A stretch of DNA of 64,000 nt from Idiomarina baltica OS145 (GCF_000152885.1 NZ_CH672405.1:14472-78471); one strand, 5' to 3'. Counted from the first letter of the stretch, positions 45,566-54,267 are shown. The notes: a model not told the origin generated them from the letters alone. Made by a program: numbers and translations.

Positions 45566-46108
45566 TCACTTCTTAGCCGGTGCCAGAACCATAATCATCT
45601 GGCGACCTTCGGCCCTTCTAGGGAACGACTCAACAGTTGAGATTTCGTCTAAATCGTCTTTAATACGAGTTAGCAGCTCAATACCCAACTCTTGGTGTGC
45701 CATTTCCCGGCCACGGAAACGGATAGTGACTTTAGTTTTGTCACCTCCCTCGAGGAAACGACGCAGGTTGCGCAGTTTTACCTGGTAGTCGCCCTCATCT
45801 GTGCCAGGTCGGAATTTGACTTCCTTAACCTGAATCTGTTTCTGCTTTTTCTTCTGCTCTTTCTGGTCTTTACTCTTTTCGTAGAGAAACTTACCGTAAT
45901 CCATAAGGCGGCAGACAGGTGGCTCAGCATTTGGACTCATTTCGACCAAATCAACACCAGCATCCTCTGCTGCTTCAAGAGCTTCATTGATACTTACAAT
46001 ACCGATCTGTTCACCTTCCGTGCCAATTAAGCGAACTTCATTAACACGAATTTCGTCATTGATACGATTTTTGTCAGCGCTTTTCTGAGTTCTTTTTCCG
46101 CCTTTAAT
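45566..46108 (-). CDS. infC: Translation initiation factor IF-3 (ATT start)
   Basis: 180 residues when started at the ATT at 46106-46108, preceded by GGAGGAATAAACC. It then reads [28 protein letters not shown], an almost exact match to the E. coli start, and continues with [71 protein letters not shown] shorter ATG start at 45949 would remove the N-terminal domain. IF-3 rejects non-standard start codons, so an AUU start gives autoregulation, as known for E. coli infC. It is 20 bases after thrS. Confidence 0.96.
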   Translation of the reverse strand: MKGGKRTQKSADKNRINDEIRVNEVRLIGTEGEQIGIVSINEALEAAEDAGVDLVEMSPNAEPPVCRLMDYGKFLYEKSKDQKEQKKKQKQIQVKEVKFRPGTDEGDYQVKLRNLRRFLEGGDKTKVTIRFRGREMAHQELGIELLTRIKDDLDEISTVESFPRRAEGRQMIMVLAPAKK

Positions 46109-46128
46109 GGTTTATTCCTCCAAACTAA

Positions 46129-48045
46129 TTAATTGATTTTGCGTGTACGCACTTCTGCTTGTAACTGCTCAACAAACTGTTCGAGCGGAAACTTACCTAA
46201 GTCTTCACCGCTACGAGTACGAACCGCAACCTCGCCAGCCTCGACTTCTTTGTCGCCGACAACTAGCAAATAGGGAACACGTTTTAAAGTGTGTTCTCGG
46301 ATTTTAAAGCCTATCTTCTCATTTCTCAAGTCGGCTGATGCACGAATTCCCTTTTCATTCAGGGATTTCACTACTTTATTGACGTAATCGCGTTGATTAT
46401 CGGTAATATTCATCAACACGACTTGCGTCGGTGCGAGCCACAACGGGAAATTCCCCGCATACTCTTCAATAAGAATGCCCATAAAACGTTCAAGTGAGCC
46501 GAGAATGGCTCGGTGAATCATCACAGGCGTATGGCGATCGTTATCTTCACCTACATAAGTCGCATTTAAACGACCTGGTAACGCGAAATCTAACTGTATT
46601 GTACCACACTGCCACGCACGACCTAAGCAATCGAACAAAGTAAATTCAATTTTAGGACCGTAGAAGGCACCTTCACCGGGTAAATAGGTGAAGTCGATAT
46701 CATGCGCTTTCAAGGCATCCGCTAAAGCTTTTTCACTGCGATCCCAAGTTGCATCATCACCGAGGCGTTTCTCAGGGCGTGTTGAAAGCTTCACATCGAT
46801 CTTATCGAAACCAAAGGTTTCGTATGTTTCGTAGACCATTTTGATACACGCAGCGACTTCGTCTTGCACCTGATCTTCTGTACAAAAAACGTGCGCATCG
46901 TCTTGTGTAAAGCCACGTACACGCATCAGTCCGTGCAACGCACCTGAAGGTTCATTCCGGTGACACGATCCAAACTCGGCCATACGTAATGGCAGATCAC
47001 GGTAAGACTTAAGACCTTGGTTAAAGATCTGTACGTGACCTGGGCAGTTCATTGGTTTTACCGCGTACTCGCGGTTTTCCGATGATGTCGTAAACATCAG
47101 GTCTGAGAACTTCTCCCAATGACCCGACTTTTCCCACAATACTCGGTCCATCATCATCGGACCTTTCACTTCTTGGTATTGATATTCACGAAGCTTTTCG
47201 CGCACGAAGTCTTCAAGTTCGCGGAAAATGGTCCAACCGTTATGGTGCCAAAATACCATACCTGGCGCTTCTTCTTGCCAGTGGAACAGGTCTTGTGCCT
47301 TACCAATCTTACGGTGATCGCGTTTTTCGGCCTCTTCTAACCGTTGCAGATACGCTTTTAACTGTTTTTTATCCGCCCACGCAGTACCGTAAACACGTTG
47401 CAACATCTTGTTATCTGAGTTACCACGCCAGTATGCGCCCGCCATTTTCATCACTTTAAAGTGTTGGCAGAATTTCATCGTTGGCACGTGTGGTCCACGG
47501 CACATATCAATGTATTCTTCGTGGTGGTAAAGACCCGGGTTGGCATCCGTTGGAATATCTTCGTCGAGAATTTCGACTTTGTATGGTTCATGGCGCTCTA
47601 CAAACGTCTCACGCGCTTCTTGCCAACTCACCTTCTTCTTAATGACCTGATACTCAGTTTTCGCCAGTTCTTTCATGCGTTTTTCAAGTTTATCGAGGTC
47701 GTCCTGCGTTAATGTGTGGTCAACGTCAACATCGTAATAGAACCCGTTATCGATGACTGGGCCTATCGCCATTTTTGCGTCCGGCCATAATTGCTTAAAC
47801 GCGTGACCTAATAAGTGAGCACAAGAGTGACGAATAATATGTAAACCGTCATCGTCTTTCGGTGTCACGATCTCAATACGCGCATCGTGTTCAATCATTT
47901 CACAGGCATCGACGAGTTCACCGTCAATACGGCCTGCTACGGTGGCTTTAGCTAAACCAGCACCAATATCTTGAGCCACATCCAAAATGGATACAGGTTG
48001 ATCAAATTCGCGTTGACTACCGTCAGGGAGAGTGATTACAGGCAT
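46129..48045 (-). CDS. thrS: Threonyl-tRNA synthetase
   Basis: 638 residues (E. coli 642). Domains: TGS (1-62, [24 protein letters not shown]), the N2 editing domain with [16 protein letters not shown] and a CRGPH site, the class II catalytic core ([57 protein letters not shown] in several motifs; [15 protein letters not shown]), and the anticodon domain (from about 535). AAGGAA precedes the ATG. Its leader carries two tRNA-Thr anticodon-arm mimics and is probably autoregulated. It is the first gene of thrS-infC-rpmI-rplT-pheST-ihfA. Confidence 0.98.
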   Translation of the reverse strand: MPVITLPDGSQREFDQPVSILDVAQDIGAGLAKATVAGRIDGELVDACEMIEHDARIEIVTPKDDDGLHIIRHSCAHLLGHAFKQLWPDAKMAIGPVIDNGFYYDVDVDHTLTQDDLDKLEKRMKELAKTEYQVIKKKVSWQEARETFVERHEPYKVEILDEDIPTDANPGLYHHEEYIDMCRGPHVPTMKFCQHFKVMKMAGAYWRGNSDNKMLQRVYGTAWADKKQLKAYLQRLEEAEKRDHRKIGKAQDLFHWQEEAPGMVFWHHNGWTIFRELEDFVREKLREYQYQEVKGPMMMDRVLWEKSGHWEKFSDLMFTTSSENREYAVKPMNCPGHVQIFNQGLKSYRDLPLRMAEFGSCHRNEPSGALHGLMRVRGFTQDDAHVFCTEDQVQDEVAACIKMVYETYETFGFDKIDVKLSTRPEKRLGDDATWDRSEKALADALKAHDIDFTYLPGEGAFYGPKIEFTLFDCLGRAWQCGTIQLDFALPGRLNATYVGEDNDRHTPVMIHRAILGSLERFMGILIEEYAGNFPLWLAPTQVVLMNITDNQRDYVNKVVKSLNEKGIRASADLRNEKIGFKIREHTLKRVPYLLVVGDKEVEAGEVAVRTRSGEDLGKFPLEQFVEQLQAEVRTRKIN

Positions 48046-48065
48046 GAAACTTCCTTTCTACAGTG

Positions 48066-48086
48066 GTGACACCTACCAAGTGCCAC
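48066..48086 (-). promoter_or_regulatory. thrS operator hairpin 1 (tRNA-Thr anticodon-arm mimic, next to the ribosome site)
   Basis: On the minus strand GTGGCAC pairs with GTGTCAC (seven pairs, one G-U) around the seven-base loop TTGGTAG. Read as an anticodon loop it has U33, anticodon GGU at 34-36 and A37, that is tRNA-Thr(GGU). It lies at -21 to -41 from the thrS ATG, immediately upstream of the AAGGAA ribosome-binding site, the place of domain 2 of the E. coli thrS operator. Confidence 0.8.
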
Positions 48087-48125
48087 ATGCGCTAACATCG
48101 ATTCTTTGTCGAACCATACGAAATT

Positions 48126-48154
48126 GTTTACGTTCGGTACCATCGAACGTAAAC
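48126..48154 (-). promoter_or_regulatory. thrS operator hairpin 2 (second anticodon-arm mimic, distal)
   Basis: On the minus strand GTTTACGTTCG and CGAACGTAAAC form a perfect 11-pair stem around the seven-base loop ATGGTAC, again U33-GGU-A37. It spans -81 to -109, matching the place of domain 4 of the E. coli thrS operator. Its 5' edge coincides with the predicted transcription start. Confidence 0.8.
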
Positions 48155-48158
48155 CCAC

Positions 48159-48187
48159 ACTATAATGCAGGCTTTTTGTGAGAGCAA
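48159..48187 (-). promoter_or_regulatory. Candidate thrS promoter
   Basis: On the minus strand TTGCTC (48182-48187), a 17-base spacer and TATAGT (48159-48164). Transcription would begin near 48152, at the base of the distal operator hairpin. A plus-strand TATAAT (48161-48166) overlaps it and may serve the EamA gene. Confidence 0.45.
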
Positions 48188-48196
48188 GGGTAACAC

Positions 48197-49081
48197 ATGG
48201 ATCTAGCGAGTGTTTGGGGGCAGCTAGCAGCGTTAACAGCAGCCGCTTTTTGGGCAGTGGCTTCGATACTTTATCATCGCGCCGGTGCTCACTTCTCAGC
48301 GTTACAAATGAATCTCATCAAAGGCGTAATTGCCAGTCCGTTGCTATTCGGTATGAGTGCCCTGTTTGGCGCACCGTTGGTATTTAGTGCAGGGCCCTGG
48401 TTACTCGCCCTCAGCGGAGTAATTGGTATTACCGTAGGCGACAGCTGCCATTTTGCCGCATTGCGCCGTTTGGGCCCCTGGCACGCGATGCTACTCGAAT
48501 ACTTAGCGCCACCTCTAGCTGCGTTTATGGCTTGGTTGTTTTTAAACGACGGCCTTTCTGGTATCGAAATTATCGGTGCGCTAGTGACTTTGTTGGGTGT
48601 TTTATTGGTCGTCACTGAACGTGCGCCGAATCAGCAGCCGTCGCTGTCCATCAGCGGTATCCTGTTTGGCTGTGGTGCTGCCTTCTGTCAAGCAACTGGG
48701 CTGGTAATGGCTTTTTCGGTATTACAAAATGATCTTATTGATCCGCTCAGTGCGGCATTTATTCGCCTTGCGGCCGGTTCTATTCTATTAGCGCTGATTG
48801 TTGGAATATCACAACGCCACGCTTTTCAAGCCATTTTTCGCCAGTGCCGAGCCATTAACCCACTGCCACTGCTGGGTGCTATCTTTTTTGGCACCTTTTT
48901 AGCGATTTGGTTACAGCAGCTATCTATTGCACATATTAATCCGGGTTTAACACAAACACTTCTGTCCACTGCACCACTTTTTTTAATTCCAATTTCTTTA
49001 TTGAAAAAACAAAAGATTACCGTGCGTTCGCTGTTCGGCGCACTGGTATCATTAGGTGGTATTGCGATTCTCTTTCTATAA
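48197..49081 (+). CDS. EamA-family (DMT) transporter
   Basis: A 294-residue inner-membrane protein with about ten helices in two EamA repeats (for example AALTAAAFWAVASILYH, GPWLLALSGVIGITVGDSCHFAALRRLGPWHAMLLEYLAPPLAAFMAWLFLNDG and PLLGAIFFGTFLAIWLQQLSIAHINPGLTQTLLSTAPLFLIPISL in sections). DMT proteins usually export amino acids or other metabolites; the substrate is unknown. AAGGGT lies before the ATG. Divergent from thrS; its promoter region overlaps the distal thrS operator hairpin. Confidence 0.9.
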   Translation: MDLASVWGQLAALTAAAFWAVASILYHRAGAHFSALQMNLIKGVIASPLLFGMSALFGAPLVFSAGPWLLALSGVIGITVGDSCHFAALRRLGPWHAMLLEYLAPPLAAFMAWLFLNDGLSGIEIIGALVTLLGVLLVVTERAPNQQPSLSISGILFGCGAAFCQATGLVMAFSVLQNDLIDPLSAAFIRLAAGSILLALIVGISQRHAFQAIFRQCRAINPLPLLGAIFFGTFLAIWLQQLSIAHINPGLTQTLLSTAPLFLIPISLLKKQKITVRSLFGALVSLGGIAILFL

Positions 49082-49116
49082 TTAAGGCTACCCTAAAAAA
49101 CCAAACGGTGACCGTT

Positions 49117-49326
49117 ATGCACGAGGAAGACCTGACCCATGCAATCGTCCGTTGCCCCCACTGCGGGCATACGACGCAACTCGGTGTAGATAGCAGTAAT
49201 GGCGATCAGGATTACCAAGAAGAATGTTCAGCCTGCGGTGACCTGATTCATATCCAACTCACCGTCGACCCCATTAACGCACAAACTCGTTTAAAGGTCG
49301 ACGGCAATGATGAACAATTCTATTGA
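49117..49326 (+). CDS. CPXCG-motif cysteine-rich protein
   Basis: A 69-residue protein with two CxxC zinc-knuckle-like pairs: IVRCPHCGHTTQ and EECSACGDLIHI. It matches the small CPXCG cysteine-rich family, whose function is unknown; metal binding is likely. The ATG at 49117 follows GGTGA by five bases; GTG at 49108 is also open. It overlaps the end of the convergent riboflavin synthase gene by seven bases. Confidence 0.85.
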   Translation: MHEEDLTHAIVRCPHCGHTTQLGVDSSNGDQDYQEECSACGDLIHIQLTVDPINAQTRLKVDGNDEQFY

Positions 49327-49931
49327 CCGCGTGCAGCGAGGACGCGCTCCACCGTTGTGACAGTCGTGATAGTTTGTTGGTCCATCTCAATGTTCACATT
49401 ATCGCCTGGCTTCAGTGCAGCCAAGTTCGTTAAACGCAATGTTTCGGGTATAAGGTGCAAACTAAATTTATTATCCTGTACCTGTCCCACCGTCAAACTC
49501 GCACCATTCACGGCAATAAAGCCCTTCGCGAACAAATAAGGTACTTGAGCTTGCGGTAACGACAACCAAGCTGACCAATTATGTTCACTGACTTCAATAT
49601 CAAGGATCGAAGCGGTGCAATGAATGTGCCCTGATACGTAGTGACCGCCCATTTCATCGCCAACCCGCAACGAGCGTTCGAAGTTAACCTCCGAGCCTAC
49701 TTTCAGTTCGCCTAGGTTAGTCAGCCGCAGCGTTTCATCAATCACATCAAATGAAACCTGTGTCTCATCAAAGTGAACCACTGTTAAGCAAACACCGTTT
49801 ATCGCTATACTGGCCCCCAGTTGAACGCCATCAACATGATGTGGCTCGACTGAGACGGTCAAATGACGAAAATCGCCCTTATCAGTCAGCGATTCCACTT
49901 TGGCTTTGGTTTGAACAATACCTGTGAACAT
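49320..49931 (-). CDS. ribE: Riboflavin synthase alpha subunit
   Basis: A 203-residue lumazine-binding protein with two tandem repeats: MFTGIVQTKAKVESL to about residue 97, and GGHYVSGHIHCTASIL onward, each ending in DETLRLTNLGELKVGS / PETLRLTNLAALKPGD. It dismutates two 6,7-dimethyl-8-ribityllumazines to riboflavin. It resembles the stand-alone E. coli enzyme (RibC/RibE), not the copy found in rib operons, and no other rib gene or FMN riboswitch is seen here. It is head to head with the DUF3080 gene with seven bases between start codons. Confidence 0.94.
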   Translation of the reverse strand: MFTGIVQTKAKVESLTDKGDFRHLTVSVEPHHVDGVQLGASIAINGVCLTVVHFDETQVSFDVIDETLRLTNLGELKVGSEVNFERSLRVGDEMGGHYVSGHIHCTASILDIEVSEHNWSAWLSLPQAQVPYLFAKGFIAVNGASLTVGQVQDNKFSLHLIPETLRLTNLAALKPGDNVNIEMDQQTITTVTTVERVLAARGQ

Positions 49932-49938
49932 TTAACTT

Positions 49939-51000
49939 ATGTCCTTAGCTAACAACACAATGCTGACCAGTTTAAAGCTTTTAGTTACGCGACTCCAGCC
50001 AAAGCGTTGTGTTAACGCATGGATAGTGGCAATTTTGTTAGTTTCGTTGGTGGGTTGTTCGCAGCCCTCGACTGTATCCAGTTTGCACGCTCTACACGAG
50101 CGCGTAGCCTTTACCTTAGATATTGAATTAACGCCGCTCACATTCGAGCCCCGACCGCCGCAGTTACCTGACGTTCGCGTCCTCAAGCCGACGGCATCAA
50201 CACCCACTATGCGCTTTTTAACAGCGCTACAACTGAATCATTGTCGCGCGGGTCAACTGATTGCTGAACGCAATAGTGCATTAGGTCGCCTTGATGATGG
50301 ATTCTCTCGTTTTCAAGATGATCAAAGCCTCATTAAAGCGCTCAGACAATGTGCTAAGTCACCGCAGTCAGAAGCTTTTGCTGCTGAACTCATTACCGCT
50401 GCGCAGCAACTGAGCGACACAACGTCTGCTCGTCTGGCACGCGCGCTTGCAACGGACAAAGGGCTCAGGCACGCGCTAACGATGGCTGCAACGCCATTAG
50501 TAACCATTTCCGACACTGAATTTAGTCACAGTATAAATGCGTTGAATGCGGTCACTTCATGGCTTGAGGAGCCAAATACAGCCGTTGACCTTAATGAGCC
50601 CTTAAAAGTCTTGGCGCAAGAAAACTACTTGCCTCAACTGATGCGAAGCATCGCTGAGTACTCTGTTTTACTCACGCAATTTTCCGAGCAGCTGGATAAC
50701 CTTGCTCAGCCTGCCGGTTGCTTATCGAAAGGTATACCCGAGCGCGCTCACCGTTTACATAGCGCCTTTATTTCAGTTTTTATCAAACAAACACAAGGCG
50801 ACTTAGCGGATATACAACGCCAGTACCAGCGTTTTAGCGAGGCATTAAACACGCTTGCAATGAAAGCGCCACAACCTGAGCTTAAACACTATTTAAATCA
50901 ATGGGCCCTTTACGACGCGCGGTTAACGCAAGCAACTAAGTCTTTCGTCCAACCCTGGCAACAGTTTTTTGAAGCATGTGGATTTAAGGCTGGACGCTAA
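49939..51000 (+). CDS. DUF3080 lipoprotein
   Basis: A 353-residue protein. After a long basic N-region comes a lipoprotein signal (NAWIVAILLVSLVGC, lipobox LVGC near residue 40) and the DUF3080 body: ALHERVAFTLDIELTPLTFEPRPPQLPDVR, LTALQLNHCRAGQLIAERNSALGR, then a long helical domain. The role is unknown; it should be a membrane-anchored periplasmic protein. ATG at 49960 could be the real start, giving a signal of more usual length and moving it away from the divergent riboflavin synthase gene. Confidence 0.83.
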   Translation: MSLANNTMLTSLKLLVTRLQPKRCVNAWIVAILLVSLVGCSQPSTVSSLHALHERVAFTLDIELTPLTFEPRPPQLPDVRVLKPTASTPTMRFLTALQLNHCRAGQLIAERNSALGRLDDGFSRFQDDQSLIKALRQCAKSPQSEAFAAELITAAQQLSDTTSARLARALATDKGLRHALTMAATPLVTISDTEFSHSINALNAVTSWLEEPNTAVDLNEPLKVLAQENYLPQLMRSIAEYSVLLTQFSEQLDNLAQPAGCLSKGIPERAHRLHSAFISVFIKQTQGDLADIQRQYQRFSEALNTLAMKAPQPELKHYLNQWALYDARLTQATKSFVQPWQQFFEACGFKAGR

Positions 51001-51057
51001 ATTTCGTACACTTTGGTGATTTAACAAGCAAACACACGCTATCCGATAAAAAAGTAC

Positions 51058-51086
51058 TTGCATGCTTAACTTCAAATCAATAATAT
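51058..51086 (+). promoter_or_regulatory. Promoter of tRNA-Val
   Basis: TTGCAT (51058-51063), a 17-base spacer and TAATAT (51081-51086), followed by the GC-rich discriminator AGCGCCCG. A GC-rich discriminator is typical of stable-RNA promoters under stringent control. Confidence 0.65.
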
Positions 51087-51117
51087 AGCGCCCGTCTTCA
51101 CGACAACCCCAAACAGT

Positions 51118-51194
<77 letters not shown>

Positions 51195-51315
51195 CTTCCT
51201 TAAATTTAACAATTTTTATTTTTATACCCTCTGATCCGCTCAAGTTGCTCTATTCGTAAGTTTCGCACATAGTTAATCTGCATCGTCAGTACACTTACCT
51301 GTAGCGAGGAGCTTC

Positions 51316-52314
51316 ATGAGCCAATATAAAGCAATTAAACTAGTCAAACGTCCTCAGCCTGGTCCTGTCTCCAAGGATATTTTCGAGATCGTTGAACTCG
51401 ATCGTCCCAGCGTCGACGACGGTCAAATACTGATTAAACAAACCCACATGTCATTGGATCCCGCCATGTTTGGCTGGATGAGCCCAGACAAAGAAAGTTA
51501 TATTCCACCGGTTGAACTCGGCTCTGTGATGCGCAGTTCAGGTGTCGGTGAAGTCGTTGCAAGTAAACACCCTGATTTTGCCGAAGGCGATCGCGTCATG
51601 GGAATGATGGGCTGGCAGGAGTATGCGCTCAGCGATGGTCAAGGAATTAATAAAGTGCAAACAGGTGCGCCCGATGAAATGGTGCTTTCGGTGTTTGCTC
51701 TTCCCGGCCTTACCGCAACACAAGGTCTATTAAACGTGGGGAAACCCAAACAAGGTGAAACGTTGGTAGTCACAGGCGCAGCCGGTTCCGTCGGCTCGAT
51801 TGTCGGTCAAATGGCGAAAGCCGATGGCCTCTCGGTTATTGGCGTAGTCGGTTCAGACGAAAAAGCAGAGTGGATTGTTAACGAACTTGGGTTTGACGGC
51901 GCAGTCAACTACAAGACTGATGACATTCCCGCCAAGTTAGCTGAATTAACGCCAAATGGCATTGACCTCTATTTTGAGAATACCGGCGGTCCGATTCAAC
52001 ATGCGGTCATGGGACGCATGAATGCACATGGACGCATTGTTGTCTGTGGCATGATTGCGGATTACGATAAAGAGCAACCAAGCCCTGGACCGAGCTGGAT
52101 TCCAATCATCAAGAAGCGACTGACAATTCAGGGCTTCACGATGCCGGATCATTTTGATCAAATCCCCACCTTACTGAAACAATTAACGCCTTACGTGACA
52201 AATGGCGATATCAAATATCGGGCTCACGTACTTGAAGGCTTAGAGTCGGCGATTGAAGGACTTAACATGTTTCTAAGTGGTGAGAACCAAGGTAAATTAT
52301 TAGTCAAACTCTAA
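51316..52314 (+). CDS. NADP-dependent oxidoreductase, MDR superfamily (CurA/leukotriene-B4-dehydrogenase type)
   Basis: A 332-residue medium-chain reductase without zinc sites. It begins YKAIKLVKRPQPGPVSKDIFEIVELD, has GMMGWQEYALSDGQ, the Rossmann motif TLVVTGAAGSVGSIVGQMAKADG and NGIDLYFENTGGPIQHAVMGRMNAHGRIVVCGMIADYD, matching E. coli CurA (YncB)-like alkenal/one reductases. The likely job is detoxifying alpha,beta-unsaturated carbonyls. GAGGAGC lies before the ATG. A strong hairpin ends the gene. Confidence 0.9.
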   Translation: MSQYKAIKLVKRPQPGPVSKDIFEIVELDRPSVDDGQILIKQTHMSLDPAMFGWMSPDKESYIPPVELGSVMRSSGVGEVVASKHPDFAEGDRVMGMMGWQEYALSDGQGINKVQTGAPDEMVLSVFALPGLTATQGLLNVGKPKQGETLVVTGAAGSVGSIVGQMAKADGLSVIGVVGSDEKAEWIVNELGFDGAVNYKTDDIPAKLAELTPNGIDLYFENTGGPIQHAVMGRMNAHGRIVVCGMIADYDKEQPSPGPSWIPIIKKRLTIQGFTMPDHFDQIPTLLKQLTPYVTNGDIKYRAHVLEGLESAIEGLNMFLSGENQGKLLVKL

Positions 52315-52321
52315 TAACTGA

Positions 52322-52348
52322 GCCACTTGCGTTGTATACGCAAGTGGC
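52322..52348. terminator. Hairpin terminator between the reductase and XRE genes
   Basis: GCCACTTGCGT and ACGCAAGTGGC form an 11-pair stem around TGTAT, followed by ATTTTA on the plus strand; on the minus strand the tail is weak. It ends the CurA-like gene. Confidence 0.7.
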
Positions 52349-52358
52349 ATTTTACCCA

Positions 52359-52550
52359 CTAGTCGTCAGAAAAAACGTCTTCAATAGTGCATTGGAATAC
52401 CTTGGCAATTTTAAATGCTAGCGGTAAGCTCGGATCAAACTTTCCTGTTTCAATCGCATTGATTGTTTGACGTGAAACCGACAATGCCTGCGCAAGATCA
52501 TTCTGAGTCCAGTTTCTCTCAGCTCTTAACACTTTGAGTCGGTTTTTCAT
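52359..52550 (-). CDS. XRE-family helix-turn-helix regulator
   Basis: A 63-residue protein that is a single HTH_3 domain: RLKVLRAERNWTQNDLAQALSVSRQTINAIETGKFDPSLPLAFKIAKVFQCTIEDVF. Such tiny regulators usually accompany a small membrane protein and repress their own operon. It overlaps the membrane-protein gene by four bases, and a palindrome lies at the operon promoter. Confidence 0.92.
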   Translation of the reverse strand: MKNRLKVLRAERNWTQNDLAQALSVSRQTINAIETGKFDPSLPLAFKIAKVFQCTIEDVFSDD

Positions 52551-52954
52551 CGGTATTTCCTCATCCCTAATAAAAGCGCAACAATATAAGTGACGCCGAG
52601 TACCATCATCAAGTGTGAAATCTCAAAATCAAAACCCAACAAGCTATTTTGCGTTAGCGATGTCGCCGCAAGGCCTAAAACCACACTGATGCCAAGCGCT
52701 AAACTCATCGCCTCTAGCTGAACCTTTCGTTGCAGCTCGTCTTGATGGTCTAAGTGACGTTTGTTCGCCCATATCATGGCAGCACCCATAATGATGTTTA
52801 CTACGCTAGCTACATAAGTCATTGTCGAACTGTCCCACCATTGCTTAGGTCCGAAGCTCGCCAGCGCCAACGTAAGTACCCATAACCCTGTCCAAACCGC
52901 CAGTAATTTATTCGATCGGCACTGCTGTTGCTGCCACTCGTTACGTTCAGTCAT
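52547..52954 (-). CDS. Small four-helix membrane protein
   Basis: A 135-residue protein with four predicted helices: LLAVWTGLWVLTLALASFG, MTYVASVVNIIMGAAMIWA, MSLALGISVVLGLAATSLTQ and LMMVLGVTYIVALLLGMRKYR. A charged loop (NKRHLDHQDELQRKVQLEA) joins helices 2 and 3. The family name is not certain to me; it resembles the proteins paired with YozG-like regulators. The ATG at 52954 with GGAGA is chosen; the frame is open further upstream. First gene of the two-gene operon. Confidence 0.8.
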   Translation of the reverse strand: MTERNEWQQQQCRSNKLLAVWTGLWVLTLALASFGPKQWWDSSTMTYVASVVNIIMGAAMIWANKRHLDHQDELQRKVQLEAMSLALGISVVLGLAATSLTQNSLLGFDFEISHLMMVLGVTYIVALLLGMRKYR

Positions 52955-52970
52955 TTTTGTTCTCCATTTA

Positions 52971-53041
52971 GTAAAGTAAATAAAACACGTCATAATGTAA
53001 AATACACTTTACCATAGTAGCCGCACAAAGAATAAAGTCAA
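52971..53041 (-). promoter_or_regulatory. Promoter and candidate operator of the membrane protein-XRE operon
   Basis: On the minus strand TTGACT (53036-53041), 16 bases and TACTAT (53014-53019) form a promoter. Immediately downstream lies the palindrome GTAAAATACACTTTAC (52997-53012; arms GTAAA/TTTAC), and a further GTAAAGT at 52971-52977 forms an inverted pair with ACTTTAC at 53006-53012. Placement over the transcription start suits repression by the XRE protein. Confidence 0.5.
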
Positions 53042-53082
53042 GTTTATTTGACATGGCTAATGAGTAATTGCTGGTGAGTTCC

Positions 53083-54267
53083 TCAGCGCGCCAACTCAAC
53101 TCGGTTTCGACCGTTTCGCTTTCCTTTGTAAAGCATCTCATCAGCGCGCTGAATGAGCAGATCCAAGCTGCGCTCATTGCTTTTCATTGCGATACCGACG
53201 GTGATACTGACCGAAACTTGATTTAAGGGAGATGGTAACTCGATTGCGTTAACATTAGCGGTTAATCGCTGAGCTAACTTGACCGCCTCTTTATGGTGCG
53301 TGTTCGGCATCGCCACGATAAACTCTTCACCACCAAAACGACCCACCACATCGACACGTCGAAGCGATTGACGAATGGTTTTAGCAACCTGCTTAAGTAC
53401 CTCATCACCCCGCGTATGACCCCAAGTATCATTAATTTGCTTGAAGTGATCGACATCTATCATAAGTAAGCAAAATGCCGTGTTTTCGCGTAAAGCTCTT
53501 TCTAATAAAGCTTCAGCACGTTTAATGAAATGACTGCGCGTATCAAGCTCGGTTAAGGTATCCCGTTCGGCTAATCTTCTTAACTGTGCTTCGAGAGACT
53601 TTCGGTGTTCTACTTCTCGTTGCAAGGCTAAATTCTGGTCGCGCTCTTCATTTAATAAAGAAAACTGCTTACGTTGGAGTATTTCAAGTCTTAACAACGC
53701 GCAATAACCGACAATATTAGCCATGATAAGAAGAAGAACGAGACGAGTGGCAGTTGGTACGGAGACCTCGGCATAAGCTACTGAAGCTACTATAAATCCA
53801 ACACTGAGAAATCCACTCGCCCAACTGGCAATGGTTAATAAACTTGGAATGAGTAGGTAAAACGCCATGATGGCGACAACAACCGCCGTAATTTGAGTGT
53901 AAAGGCTTTCGGGTCTTAAAGGCACGATCGAGATAATACCCGCGGCAAGAACCCATAACGGCAAGGCATGAAGAAGTGGTTTTCGAGAAAAGTTACCAAC
54001 CCGTCCAAGAATTAATGCCAACACGACACAACTTGAAACCACGACCGCTCGCATCGATATTAAGGTAAAAAAATCAGTTGAATGACCGAGCAGATTATAG
54101 TCGGTGACAGCAAACATCGCGAAAATCAGGGAAACCAGCATCAGTGCTAAGCGAGAGTCATGCCTAACCCGTAATTTTATCGAGTCGCGATAGCTTGCTT
54201 CGCGCCGTGAATCCCTAAACTGCCCTGTTAGCCAATTAATGTCATTGTATTTTTGTTGTAATGACAA
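53083..54267 (-). CDS. Membrane-bound GGDEF diguanylate cyclase
   Basis: A protein of about 394 residues with six or so N-terminal helices (LALMLVSLIFAMFAVTDYNLL through LLIMANIVGYCALLRLEIL), a coiled coil (REVEHRKSLEAQLRRLAERD) and a C-terminal GGDEF domain with GRFGGEEFIVAMPN, the GGEEF active site, and the substrate segment DVDHFKQINDTWGHTRGDEVL. It should make cyclic di-GMP. No clear I-site (RxxD) is read before the GGEEF (RRVDVVGRFGGEEF carries RRVD, which may serve). I chose TTG at 54267 for its AAGGA; GTG at 54306 is also open. Confidence 0.9.
   Translation of the reverse strand: MSLQQKYNDINWLTGQFRDSRREASYRDSIKLRVRHDSRLALMLVSLIFAMFAVTDYNLLGHSTDFFTLISMRAVVVSSCVVLALILGRVGNFSRKPLLHALPLWVLAAGIISIVPLRPESLYTQITAVVVAIMAFYLLIPSLLTIASWASGFLSVGFIVASVAYAEVSVPTATRLVLLLIMANIVGYCALLRLEILQRKQFSLLNEERDQNLALQREVEHRKSLEAQLRRLAERDTLTELDTRSHFIKRAEALLERALRENTAFCLLMIDVDHFKQINDTWGHTRGDEVLKQVAKTIRQSLRRVDVVGRFGGEEFIVAMPNTHHKEAVKLAQRLTANVNAIELPSPLNQVSVSITVGIAMKSNERSLDLLIQRADEMLYKGKRNGRNRVELAR

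Noticed and set aside
45566-45949. IF-3 starting at an internal ATG
   Set aside because: This would delete the conserved N-terminal domain; the in-frame ATT at 46108 with a strong ribosome site matches E. coli.
49932-50207. Antisense open frame over the DUF3080 start that could suggest a riboswitch or leader peptide for riboflavin synthase
   Set aside because: No FMN-riboswitch-like conserved pairing is seen and the frame is low in protein-like features.
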